This document shows positions 27,060 to 33,957 of a stretch of DNA of 64,000 nt, piece by piece (position 1 is the stretch's first letter; each line of letters opens with the position of its first letter). The position numbers and the translations under genes were made by a program. The notes under the pieces are model-generated. The model saw only the letters and a list, made by a program, of their open reading frames with translations, had not been told where the DNA came from and did no database searches. The stretch comes from Psychrobacter coccoides (GTDB lineage: Bacteria > Pseudomonadota > Gammaproteobacteria > Pseudomonadales > Moraxellaceae): the NCBI RefSeq assembly GCF_017498085.1, contig NZ_JAGBKM010000001.1:1-64000 (forward strand), in the 5' to 3' direction.

Positions 27060-27061
27060 TC

Positions 27062-27325
27062 ATGTCAGCAGCAAACAATAATTGCAAATGCTCGTATTGT
27101 GCCCTGATCGCAGCTACTGAGGTCACGGGTGATGAGTATGCAATCAAGCGTGAGTTTGAACGTATCGAGCTGGCACGCTCACCCGCCAGCATTATCAACA
27201 CCAACATCAGGTTAATAAAAGCTTATAAAAAGTTTGAGCAAATAGCGGATACGCTTGGTGTCAGCATCGAAGATATTATCAACGCCCAAACAAAAAGCCC
27301 ATCAGCGGGAACTGATGGGCTTTAG
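27062..27325 (+). CDS. Hypothetical phage protein (87 aa)
   Basis: This small protein has a CKCSYC cysteine cluster near the N terminus that could bind metal, followed by helical sequence. It has no recognised family. The ATG at 27062 follows GGGGAGATAGTC. Its last codons encode a strong hairpin (27294-27323). Confidence 0.55.
   Translation: MSAANNNCKCSYCALIAATEVTGDEYAIKREFERIELARSPASIINTNIRLIKAYKKFEQIADTLGVSIEDIINAQTKSPSAGTDGL
27294..27323 (+). terminator. Terminator-like hairpin at the 3' end of the early gene
   Basis: AAAGCCCATCAG pairs with CTGATGGGCTTT across a six-base loop and overlaps the last codons of the gene. Only three T follow, so termination is probably partial. It could be a control point for read-through into the replication genes. 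Confidence 0.5.
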
Positions 27326-27366
27326 GCGTTTCTGAAATACAAACAATTGATAAAAAGGATTATGCC

Positions 27367-28044
27367 ATGAATTTTCCAACAGTACAACAACATGATGGAC
27401 TACAACAAGCAGTATCAGCAAGAGAGCTTCACGACTTCTTATCTGGTGGCGAGCGTTTCTCAAAATGGTTTGAGCGCATGGTCAGCTACGGATTCCAAGT
27501 GAATATTGATTATGTAGGGTGTACCAGATGGTACGCCCCAGCCAATCAAGAACTGCAAGACTATTTCTTAAGCGTCGATATGGCGAAAGAAATATCTATG
27601 ATTCAGCGCTCAAATAAAGGTCGCCAAGCACGCCAATACTTTATTGAATGTGAGCGCCAAGCAAAAGCCAGTAGTCCAGTTACTCCTGCAATCCCTCAAT
27701 CATACGCAGAAGCGTTGCAACTCGCAGCTGACCAAGCCCGCCAGCTTGAGCTTGCTGCGCCAAAAGTAGCGCACTACGACAATGTGGTTGAGCGTGCTGG
27801 CTTGTTGAATGCCACGCAAGTCGCTCAAAAGGTGCGTCTATCAGCTGTAGCCATGAATAAGATACTTGATGAGCTTGGCGTCTATAACCGTGCAGTTAAG
27901 CGCTCACGTGTGTTTCAGCAGTGGTTTATCGATAATGGCCTTGGCATGGTTAAGCAGACAGAGCAGGGCTACTCACAAGCCCTATTCACCAAACGTGGCG
28001 AAGCATGGGTTGTTGAGCGTTTGATTAGTGAGGGGGTTGCGTAA
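27367..28044 (+). CDS. Phage antirepressor (AntA N-terminal, ANT C-terminal)
   Basis: Residues 1-100 match the AntA/AntB-type domain (QAVSARELHDFLSGGERFSKWFERM, FLSVDMAKEISMIQRSNKGRQARQYFIECE). Residues 115-225 match the phage KilA-C/ANT domain (LNATQVAQKVRLSAVAMNKILDELGVY, LFTKRGEAWVVERL). Such proteins inactivate phage repressors, often those of other prophages, or act as phage DNA-binding regulators. Expression from PR places it in the early lytic program. Confidence 0.85.
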   Translation: MNFPTVQQHDGLQQAVSARELHDFLSGGERFSKWFERMVSYGFQVNIDYVGCTRWYAPANQELQDYFLSVDMAKEISMIQRSNKGRQARQYFIECERQAKASSPVTPAIPQSYAEALQLAADQARQLELAAPKVAHYDNVVERAGLLNATQVAQKVRLSAVAMNKILDELGVYNRAVKRSRVFQQWFIDNGLGMVKQTEQGYSQALFTKRGEAWVVERLISEGVA

Positions 28045-29441
28045 TGCATTTTATTAATCACAACTTTACTGATCACGACTTTGAAACCAAGCACATGAAC
28101 CGCATCGAGAAAACAATCTATCTTGACTTGCGCTCACTGTACTTATCAGAAGAAAAGCCCATCGATGGTAGCGACATGGAGTTATTACAGCGCCGCCTAT
28201 CTGTCATCAGCGACGATGAAAAGCAAGCCCTAGCATTTGTACTAAAAGATAAGTTTAAAAAAGCTGGCAAGCACTACAAGCGTGCAGCTTGGGACAAGAT
28301 ACTCAAAGATTACAAGTGGGGAAATAAGAATAAAGGTAACGCAAGCAGTAACGCTACCAGTAACGGTGTAACGTTTGATGTAACGCAAGGTGTAACGCTC
28401 GGTAACGATGGTTGTAACGTTACACGTAACGATGATGATACACCAATGACACCTGCAGAACGTGTCCGCAAGTCTCGCCAAGAACGTAAGTTAATGATTG
28501 ATAGCCTATTAGGTGTGGGCGTTACCGTTGATAAGGGTATCAAGATTGCTGACTTAAGAAGTTTGTATGTTCAACATTCTGACAGTATTTCAACCAAGGT
28601 TGTAAGCGATACAACGGAAACAGTAACGCAAACTGTAACGCCAAGTAACGATGACTGTAACGCCAGTAACGCAAAAAACGCTGCTATAACTAAGAACCAT
28701 GAACCATTAACCATTAACCATAAACCAGTTAGTGAGGGCGCACACACAAACACAGGCGAGGCGGTTGTGGATAATTTCAATCATAGTTCTGTGGACAACT
28801 CTACTGACCCAAGTCAACAAGCGCCAATCGAAACATCAAAGCCAACCCAGTCATCAGTCAACCATCAGTCAACCAAAGCAGACCAGATACGTGACCAACG
28901 TGCAGATGATATCGAAAACTGGGAAGCACCAACCATTGATCAGATGCGTGGTGAGTTATTCAGAGCAGGCAAGATGATGCAACTCACTGATGATCAGTAT
29001 GACTTGCATGTTTCAGATTTTAAGGCTCATTACGCAGAGCAGGCGTTACTTGGTAAACCTATTGTCACAGATCACAATCGCAAAGCTAAGCTACGAAAAT
29101 GGCTGATGGGTGAGGTGGACAAGCAGGCAGCAAGCCAAGCACGTCAGGAAAAAGCCAAGGGCCGTTTTAATATCGACAATGCAGATTGGTCTGGCACCAC
29201 AGCAAACCAGCCAACCCGCGATAGTGATATCCCTGATGCATTTCATCCGAGCCACAGCAAGCCAGTACAGGCCAAGATTGACCCAAGCAAATGCTGCATT
29301 TTTAACGGCCTTAGCAAGGAGCCGCTGCCAAGCATGAGCATTGCTGAGACTTACGAATACGTTAAGCAGCATAAGATGCCAGGCAAGTCAGCAGACGAAG
29401 TTTACGACATATTACTAAACCAAATGCAGGAGGCGGTATGA
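28044..29441 (+). CDS. DnaT-like phage replication protein with internal iterons
   Basis: The 465-residue protein has an N-terminal DUF1376/YdaU-like domain (MNRIEKTIYLDLRSLYLSEEKPI, ISDDEKQALAFVLKDKF). A low-complexity Asn/Ser/Thr-rich middle (about 95-290) follows, then a DnaT-like segment at about 290-370 (WEAPTIDQMRGELFRAGKM, HNRKAKLRKWLMGE). It probably acts as origin-binding and helicase-recruiting initiator like lambda O. The central DNA holds 14 regularly spaced GTAACG motifs, consistent with an origin inside the gene. No separate helicase loader or helicase gene was recognised. Confidence 0.8.
   Translation: MHFINHNFTDHDFETKHMNRIEKTIYLDLRSLYLSEEKPIDGSDMELLQRRLSVISDDEKQALAFVLKDKFKKAGKHYKRAAWDKILKDYKWGNKNKGNASSNATSNGVTFDVTQGVTLGNDGCNVTRNDDDTPMTPAERVRKSRQERKLMIDSLLGVGVTVDKGIKIADLRSLYVQHSDSISTKVVSDTTETVTQTVTPSNDDCNASNAKNAAITKNHEPLTINHKPVSEGAHTNTGEAVVDNFNHSSVDNSTDPSQQAPIETSKPTQSSVNHQSTKADQIRDQRADDIENWEAPTIDQMRGELFRAGKMMQLTDDQYDLHVSDFKAHYAEQALLGKPIVTDHNRKAKLRKWLMGEVDKQAASQARQEKAKGRFNIDNADWSGTTANQPTRDSDIPDAFHPSHSKPVQAKIDPSKCCIFNGLSKEPLPSMSIAETYEYVKQHKMPGKSADEVYDILLNQMQEAV
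28336..28431. repeat. GTAACG iteron cluster 1 (candidate origin)
   Basis: GTAACG occurs nine times, starting at 28336, 28348, 28360, 28368, 28380, 28392, 28402, 28414 and 28426. Spacings are 12, 12, 8, 12, 12, 10, 12 and 12 bp, i.e. three triplets with 12-bp periodicity. One copy is part of the palindrome GTAACGTTAC. This is far denser than codon choice would require. Confidence 0.85.
28623..28671. repeat. GTAACG iteron cluster 2
   Basis: Five further GTAACG motifs start at 28623, 28635, 28645, 28657 and 28666, all in the same orientation as cluster 1 and within the same gene. Confidence 0.8.
28695..28728. repeat. Tandem 7-bp AACCATN repeat next to the iterons
   Basis: AACCATG, AACCATT, AACCATT, AACCATA and a partial AACCA follow one another directly after iteron cluster 2, in a more AT-rich stretch. 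It could be the DNA-unwinding part of an origin or simply a coding repeat (NHEPLTINHKP). Confidence 0.7.
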
Positions 29442-29683
29442 GTGGCTTCATGACTAATGCGGCTAATTTCGAAATCAGGCTCAAAGCATTACGTTACATT
29501 GCTGCCAGTTACCCCAGATGGGTTGGCCGGAAGGAGCTGTCAGGAATACTAAATGGCACAATCAGAACACATCAGAGAGCTTTACAGCAATTGGTTGATC
29601 TAGGCTACTTAGAGAGTGATGAGTGCAATCCAAAAGGCTATCGATTGATCAAGGGTAAGTTTAAGGAGTTTCAAGGGTTATGA
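29438..29683 (+). CDS. Winged-helix-like phage protein (81 aa)
   Basis: The sequence IRLKALRYIAASYPRWVGRKELSGILNGTIRTHQRALQQLVDLGYLES followed by GYRLIKG has the helix-turn-helix plus wing pattern of small winged-helix DNA-binding proteins. It overlaps the replication gene by four bases (ATGA), so it is translationally coupled. The role is unknown. Confidence 0.65.
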   Translation: MSGFMTNAANFEIRLKALRYIAASYPRWVGRKELSGILNGTIRTHQRALQQLVDLGYLESDECNPKGYRLIKGKFKEFQGL

Positions 29684-29814
29684 AAAACATCTACAACAAC
29701 AAACAAGTACAGCGTATGGAATGGATTAAGTCCAATACGGTGGTCGTTACTTACACAGACGGCAGTAAAGAGACCATGAGCAGGCTAGCATTCAATCAAA
29801 TTATTAAGGGGTAG
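29680..29814 (+). CDS. Small hypothetical phage protein (44 aa)
   Basis: This short gene encodes MKNIYNNKQVQRMEWIKSN and then a beta-hairpin-like TVVVTYTDGSKETMS segment. It overlaps the gene before it by four bases (ATGA) and ends immediately before the next start codon, and AAGGG lies just upstream. The packing in the operon supports it as a real gene. The function is unknown. Confidence 0.6.
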   Translation: MKNIYNNKQVQRMEWIKSNTVVVTYTDGSKETMSRLAFNQIIKG

Positions 29815-30303
29815 ATGGTGATCTTAATCGGAATAGATACAGGCGTAAAAACAGGCTTTGCTCATAGCATAGACGGCGTACTGCAAGAAGTATCCACTCA
29901 AACCATTCTAAGCGCTCAAGACAAGGTCCTAGCGATTAGAGACGAAGCGGCACAGTCAGACGTAAAGTTGATCGTCTGCATTGAGGATGTTCGCAAGCGA
30001 GGTTGGGTTGACCGTAGTATTGGTCGTGAGCGCATGCAAGGCGTTGGATCGGTCAAGCGTGATTGCGGTATCTGGCAAGAGTTTTGCGAGCGTCACGGAC
30101 TTCGCCATATTTTAGTTGCGCCCGCTAACATCGACACCAAACGTAAAGCCAAGGACTTCGAGGTGATCACTGGCTGGGCAGGTCGCACGTCTGAGCACGC
30201 TCGAGACGCTGGCATGATGATTTATAAATACCATCGATTAATCGAAAAGGGTGTGGTCGACGTGCCAGCGCCAAAGCCGATTAAAAACAAAAAGAGGAAG
30301 TGA
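29815..30303 (+). CDS. RuvC-like (RNase H-fold) resolvase/nuclease
   Basis: The 162-residue protein has the RuvC-type pattern: GIDTGVKTG with the first Asp (residue 8), CIEDVRKRG with Glu near 59, and HARDAGMMIYKY with acidic residues near 130. Phage enzymes of this type resolve Holliday junctions and branched DNA before packaging. A lysine-rich tail (IKNKKRK) ends the protein. The start directly abuts the previous stop. Confidence 0.75.
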   Translation: MVILIGIDTGVKTGFAHSIDGVLQEVSTQTILSAQDKVLAIRDEAAQSDVKLIVCIEDVRKRGWVDRSIGRERMQGVGSVKRDCGIWQEFCERHGLRHILVAPANIDTKRKAKDFEVITGWAGRTSEHARDAGMMIYKYHRLIEKGVVDVPAPKPIKNKKRK

Positions 30304-30305
30304 TT

Positions 30306-30488
30306 ATGGATTGGAAGTATTGGCCTGAGTGCTTTCATGCGCTACTTGTATGCATATTTAACATAGTGTTGGTCGTTGCGGTGTCAAACGTGGTGCTACA
30401 AATTTATAACTTGTCCGAGTCATTATGGGCGCTGCTTGGTTTCTTGGCGTTGATAGTACGAATGCGAGTTGGGTTTACACGAGATTGA
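30306..30488 (+). CDS. Small membrane protein (60 aa)
   Basis: Two hydrophobic segments (about residues 11-32 and 38-52) indicate an integral membrane protein. The ATG at 30306 follows GGAAGTGATT. The function is unknown. It lies in the accessory part of the rightward operon. Confidence 0.5.
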   Translation: MDWKYWPECFHALLVCIFNIVLVVAVSNVVLQIYNLSESLWALLGFLALIVRMRVGFTRD

Positions 30489-30498
30489 GGGGAAGAGT

Positions 30499-30663
30499 GT
30501 GAGGGATATTGAGCCAAAAAAAGATTGGAGGCTTAAAAATAATCACAAGGTTACGGTCTTAGTTTTAGATGTAGATGATGGCGTGGTCGAGTTTACCGAG
30601 GACAGGCGTGTTTTTCGATTATCAGTGTTTTTATTTTTGCAGTGTTTCGAGGAGTGTTTATGA
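30499..30663 (+). CDS. Small protein with DUF4222-like fold (54 aa, GTG start)
   Basis: The GTG at 30499 has AGGGGA six bases upstream. The product reads as a small beta domain (KDWRLKNNHKVTVLVLDVDDGVVEFTED ending RLSVFLFLQCF). The same pattern forms the N terminus of the next two larger proteins, so this gene may be a stand-alone copy of that module. It resembles phage DUF4222 domains, but this is not certain. It overlaps the next start by four bases. Confidence 0.5.
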   Translation: MRDIEPKKDWRLKNNHKVTVLVLDVDDGVVEFTEDRRVFRLSVFLFLQCFEECL

Positions 30664-31169
30664 AGAGTGTTGACGTAGTGGGTAGCACATGGATTGATAA
30701 TGATGGTATGGAAGTGAGGGTTAAAAACGTTAATGCTGGTAGAGTTTACTTTGACTGGCTTAACCACCCTTTGTTTGATTCAGACATTGCCAATGACCGT
30801 ATGAGTATCACTGGGTTTGAGGCGCGTTTTAAGCGAAAGCCAGCAACCGCCAAGGCCTTTAATCCACTACCATCAGCCACGCTACCACCCAAGGCCGTGC
30901 AGATACTCACCGAAGCAGTTGAAGTTATGGCAGAGCGTGGCAAGTCCTACGATAAGTCAGGCGGTCAGGCTGAGCGGTCAATGCCAAAGATTGTTGCGAT
31001 GTTTAACGCGCTAACAGGGCATGAATTGACACCAGAGCAGGGCTGGAAGTTTATGGCATGCCTTAAGCTCGCCCGCTCAGAACAAGGCGAACATCGTGAA
31101 GATAACTACTTAGATGGCGCTGCTTACTTTGCGCTGGCAGGTGAAGAAGCTGGGGAGAGAGAGCAGTGA
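30660..31169 (+). CDS. DUF6378-type phage protein with N-terminal beta module
   Basis: Residues 1-50 repeat the small beta module (GSTWIDNDGMEVRVKNVNAGRVYFDW). Residues 75-165 match the phage DUF6378 type (LTEAVEVMAERGKSYDKSGGQAERSMPKIVAMFNALTG, WKFMACLKLARSEQGEHREDNYLDGAAYFALAGE). That helical fold resembles MazG-like nucleotide pyrophosphohydrolases, but no function is established. The ATG at 30660 follows CGAGGAG. Confidence 0.72.
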   Translation: MKSVDVVGSTWIDNDGMEVRVKNVNAGRVYFDWLNHPLFDSDIANDRMSITGFEARFKRKPATAKAFNPLPSATLPPKAVQILTEAVEVMAERGKSYDKSGGQAERSMPKIVAMFNALTGHELTPEQGWKFMACLKLARSEQGEHREDNYLDGAAYFALAGEEAGEREQ

Positions 31170-31267
31170 TTGATACCACAGATAAGATAATATTGTCGAT
31201 TGTTGTTATTTGCTGGGCCATCTTTATTTATGGACTTTTATTTCATGGTTCAGGGGGTCGCAAATGA
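31166..31267 (+). CDS. Tiny single-helix membrane protein (33 aa, GTG start)
   Basis: The frame from GTG 31166 encodes a polar DTTDK start, a hydrophobic helix (IILSIVVICWAIFIYGLLF) and a short basic end. It overlaps the previous stop (GTGA) and the next start (ATGA) by four bases each and has a GGGGAGAG ribosome site, which supports expression. It could be a small membrane regulator or pinholin-like peptide; this is only a possibility. Confidence 0.5.
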   Translation: MIDTTDKIILSIVVICWAIFIYGLLFHGSGGRK

Positions 31268-32106
31268 GTACAGCCGTAGAGTCAAAAACCGAGTGGCATG
31301 ACAAGAAAGGTGAGTTGATCTTAGTTCTGGCTGTAGACAATGAGGATGGGTCAGTTGAGATAGAATGGCCTAATATTAAGACGCGTGGTATACGGGTAGT
31401 GAGTATCAAGCAGTTTCTTAGCCAAGCTGTACCCGCCAGCATCAAAGCCTCGCCCGTAAAGGAGGTCGATAGTAAGCCCGAATCGCCAAAAGCAAAACCC
31501 GCTAAGCCAGGTCAGTTCGCTTTTGCGGCCATTGGCGCCTTGACTAGCAGCTTTGGCGAGTCGACAACTCTACAACTTGCAGACCAAGAATGGCTTGAGC
31601 GTGGCATGCATGCCAAGACGGTGAAGTTTGACATTGGTGCCGGTGGTCTGCCGCCAGAAGTCAATTGGGAAGATAAGTGCGCCGCTATTGCTAGTATTGA
31701 CGATAGAGCGGCCAAGGCGCTGGCAAGTATTATACTTTGGGGTAATGATGGCGCATGGGACTGGTCAAGCGCTTTTAATGAAGTTGTTTACGAGTTAGCG
31801 GCAAACATGGTCGGTCGCTGTAAAAATGACGGACGCAGCAAGCCTAAAGCATGCAAGCACAGCTTGCCCGAGCTGGCACGGCTGATGGCACGAATGGTCT
31901 TATACTTTGAGTTGTACCAACTGTGGGATGTTTATACGGTCAAAGGCCGTTTGTTATTTAGTGGAATAGAAATGAATGACCGAACATATAGCAATCACTT
32001 CTTGAAGTACCAAAAGCAAATGTTTGATGATTTGCAGGACTTGGTGTCAATTGCTGATAGTGCTATTGATAGATACCGCCGTGAGTTAAGTATAAGCTCT
32101 CTGTAA
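31264..32106 (+). CDS. Hypothetical phage protein at the late-regulator position
   Basis: The 280-residue protein begins with the same beta module as its two neighbours (TEWHDKKGELILVLAVDNEDGSVEIEW, SIKQFL). A proline/lysine linker follows, then a helical domain of about 190 residues (WEDKCAAIASIDDRAAKALASIILWGNDGAWDW, LARLMARMVLYFELYQLW). It is the last gene of the early rightward operon, where lambdoid phages keep the Q antiterminator. I see no sequence match to Q. The role is inferred from position only. Confidence 0.6.
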   Translation: MSTAVESKTEWHDKKGELILVLAVDNEDGSVEIEWPNIKTRGIRVVSIKQFLSQAVPASIKASPVKEVDSKPESPKAKPAKPGQFAFAAIGALTSSFGESTTLQLADQEWLERGMHAKTVKFDIGAGGLPPEVNWEDKCAAIASIDDRAAKALASIILWGNDGAWDWSSAFNEVVYELAANMVGRCKNDGRSKPKACKHSLPELARLMARMVLYFELYQLWDVYTVKGRLLFSGIEMNDRTYSNHFLKYQKQMFDDLQDLVSIADSAIDRYRRELSISSL

Positions 32107-32142
32107 CAGAGGTTTTATTTTAAAATAATTTACTCGTAAGGG

Positions 32143-32171
32143 TTTACATTGCCCTAAAAATAGGGCACAAT
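32143..32171 (+). promoter_or_regulatory. Promoter with internal operator for the acidic-protein/HTH module
   Basis: TTTACA at 32143-32148 and CACAAT at 32166-32171 are 17 bp apart. The spacer contains a perfect inverted repeat TGCCCTA-AAAA-TAGGGCA (32150-32167). The small HTH protein encoded downstream is a candidate binder. Confidence 0.65.
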
Positions 32172-32225
32172 GTATCTAACAAGTCGGGGCAATGAGGCAA
32201 CGGCTTAACTCTAAGAGAGAATATT

Positions 32226-32633
32226 ATGAACACATTAGATAAAAGCACTATCGCTCAAATCGCTGCTGACATCGCTGAGATTGTTGATACTCGTTATGAT
32301 GTCGCCCACGGCTTACGCATTATTAATAATGACCATGATAATTTTGACATTGCTGAAGGTGATTGGGTTGAGCATAGTCATGATTGGGATTTTGAAAATG
32401 ACATATCATCAGATGATATGTTGGATGGCTGCTCAACTATTGCCCTAAGTGATAGTGATGATGCTGAATGGATTGATGAGAAAATATCAAAAATGGTTAC
32501 TCTTTATGGTAATGGTGCAGGTAAGTGCAAGTTAGTTTTAGTTAGTGGTGATGATATGGGTCACGGCGATGACGATAACGAGCTGTTGATTGATGGTTTT
32601 GCTACTAAGGTTTACAACGTAGATATGGACTAA
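32226..32633 (+). CDS. Highly acidic phage protein (135 aa)
   Basis: The protein contains 26 Asp and 7 Glu against 6 Lys and 2 Arg, so it is strongly negative. No family was recognised. Acidic segments include GDWVEHSHDWDFENDISSDD and SGDDMGHGDDDNE. Strong negative charge occurs in DNA-mimic inhibitors of restriction and CRISPR systems, so an anti-defence role is possible but unproved; a calcium- or metal-binding protein is another option. AGAGAGAAT precedes the ATG. It is transcribed from its own promoter with an HTH gene, an arrangement also seen in anti-CRISPR operons. Confidence 0.65.
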   Translation: MNTLDKSTIAQIAADIAEIVDTRYDVAHGLRIINNDHDNFDIAEGDWVEHSHDWDFENDISSDDMLDGCSTIALSDSDDAEWIDEKISKMVTLYGNGAGKCKLVLVSGDDMGHGDDDNELLIDGFATKVYNVDMD

Positions 32634-32637
32634 TATT

Positions 32638-32850
32638 ATGACTATTGAGCAACTAGGGCAAGCCGGTCGCCTGCTATATGGCGACCAATGGCAGTCAGCA
32701 TTAGCTAGAGCGTTAGACGTAGATAATCGCACAGTTAGACGCTGGGCAAGTGGAGAGAGCGCTATTAAGGATGCTATACGCGATGAAATAACTGAGCTAC
32801 TTACAACCAATCAAAAAGAGATAGGCGAGTATCTAGCCGACAACGCTTGA
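32638..32850 (+). CDS. Small HTH transcriptional regulator (70 aa)
   Basis: Residues 8-55 form an HTH (RLLYGDQWQSALARALDVDNRTVRRWASGE), similar to phage DNA-binding proteins that regulate their own operon. The gene starts four bases after the acidic-protein gene, so the two form one operon, and an intrinsic terminator follows. It probably represses the promoter at 32143-32171. Confidence 0.72.
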   Translation: MTIEQLGQAGRLLYGDQWQSALARALDVDNRTVRRWASGESAIKDAIRDEITELLTTNQKEIGEYLADNA

Positions 32851-32920
32851 CCCAAGACGCACTGTAAGGTATGATTTTGTCATACTGGCTTCAGTTGTAA
32901 GTAGAGCCAAATAAATCATA

Positions 32921-32952
32921 AGACGAAAGCTTAACTGCTCTCGTCTTTTTTT
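32921..32952 (+). terminator. Intrinsic terminator of the acidic-protein/HTH module
   Basis: AGACGA and TCGTCT flank a loop with extra pairing and are followed by a run of seven T. Confidence 0.75.
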
Positions 32953-32975
32953 ATGTCCAATATTTGGTGGTGTAA

Positions 32976-33494
32976 ATGATGAGTGATAATAAAAACATAT
33001 GGTTTACTAGCGACCTGCATTTTGGTCATGACAATATTGTTAAGTATTGCGACAGACCTTGCACCGTTGCTGAGCATACGGATTTTATTATTGAGTCACT
33101 AAACAAGCACATCAAAGATGGCGATACCGTCTATCACTTAGGCGACTTTAGTTACGGTAAGAAAATAAAGTTTGATGATCTAAAGGCGACGCTGGATAGG
33201 TTGAAGGGCAACTGGCAATTTATTATCGGCAATCACGATAATGAGAACCAACTCAAAGCATTGTGTCAAAAAACTAAGCATAAAGTATTAGGCGATTATC
33301 ATAGTGAAAGCATTGAGGGTAAGACCTTTATTATGTTTCACTATCCCATTGAGTCGTGGTGGAACAAGAAGCGCGGCGCAATCCATCTCTACGGGCATAC
33401 TCATCACAATGATATGCGACACATAGATAATAGATACAACGTCTGTTTTGATAGAGACTTTAAGCCTTACCCTTTAAGTCACTTCGTTGCCTAA
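32976..33494 (+). CDS. Metallophosphoesterase
   Basis: The 172-residue protein has the full calcineurin-like motif set: SDLHFGHDN, HLGDFSYG, GNHDNE, FHYPIESW and YGHTHHN. It probably hydrolyses a phosphodiester or phosphomonoester with two metal ions; the substrate is unknown. Phages often carry such genes, and some homologues act on cyclic nucleotides or nucleic acids, so a role against nucleotide-signal defences is conceivable but not shown. It is bounded by terminators on both sides, as expected of an independently acquired gene. Translation could also start at the second ATG, 32979. Confidence 0.85.
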   Translation: MMSDNKNIWFTSDLHFGHDNIVKYCDRPCTVAEHTDFIIESLNKHIKDGDTVYHLGDFSYGKKIKFDDLKATLDRLKGNWQFIIGNHDNENQLKALCQKTKHKVLGDYHSESIEGKTFIMFHYPIESWWNKKRGAIHLYGHTHHNDMRHIDNRYNVCFDRDFKPYPLSHFVA

Positions 33495-33511
33495 ATAAAG
33501 ATAAATACTCG

Positions 33512-33534
33512 GCTCACTTCGGTGGGCTTTTTTT
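33512..33534 (+). terminator. Intrinsic terminator of the metallophosphoesterase gene
   Basis: A short stem GCTCAC/GTGGGC with a TTCG loop is followed by seven T, 18 bp past the stop. Confidence 0.75.
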
Positions 33535-33673
33535 ATGCCTGATTGATTTAGCCACAGTCAGCACATGCCATAGAGATACCCGCTAGCAGATGACGACTGC
33601 AACATACGATGAGCTGTCAATGACTATCTGATTTGCATGTGATGATGATATGAGTTGATAGCACCTTTTTTAT

Positions 33674-33707
33674 GCCCGATATGTGATTTTCCATATCGGG
33701 CTTTTTT
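33674..33707 (+). terminator. Second intrinsic terminator before the packaging genes
   Basis: GCCCGATATG pairs perfectly with CATATCGGGC across an eight-base loop and is followed by six T. No gene was recognised between this and the previous terminator (33535-33673). Confidence 0.88.
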
Positions 33708-33738
33708 ATGTCTAACGTTTGGTTGCGGAGTAGCTGGC

Positions 33739-33957
33739 ATGCGATACGAACACACAAGCGAAGAGCTGTACAGCAGGTATCGCAATGGCGAGACACTAGA
33801 ATATCGCAGCTATAACTTAAGCTTACTCACTACCAGAGCGAACAATGGTAATAGAGTAGCTAAGCAATATATGGCTTTGATTGAGCCAGACAATAAGAAA
33901 TGGAAGCCAAAGCAATGCCGTCCACACCATGTAGAAGCTACCGCTGCCCTAACCTAG
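33739..33957 (+). CDS. Small hypothetical phage protein (72 aa)
   Basis: The ATG at 33739 (MRYEHTSEELYSRYRNG) has GGAG eight bases upstream. The protein is basic and helical and unrecognised. It overlaps the HNH gene by 43 bp in another frame. It belongs to the start of the late packaging operon. Confidence 0.5.
   Translation: MRYEHTSEELYSRYRNGETLEYRSYNLSLLTTRANNGNRVAKQYMALIEPDNKKWKPKQCRPHHVEATAALT

Noticed and set aside
31264..32106. Lambda Q-like antiterminator assignment
   Set aside because: Position fits, but no sequence match to known Q families can be seen, so it is left as hypothetical.
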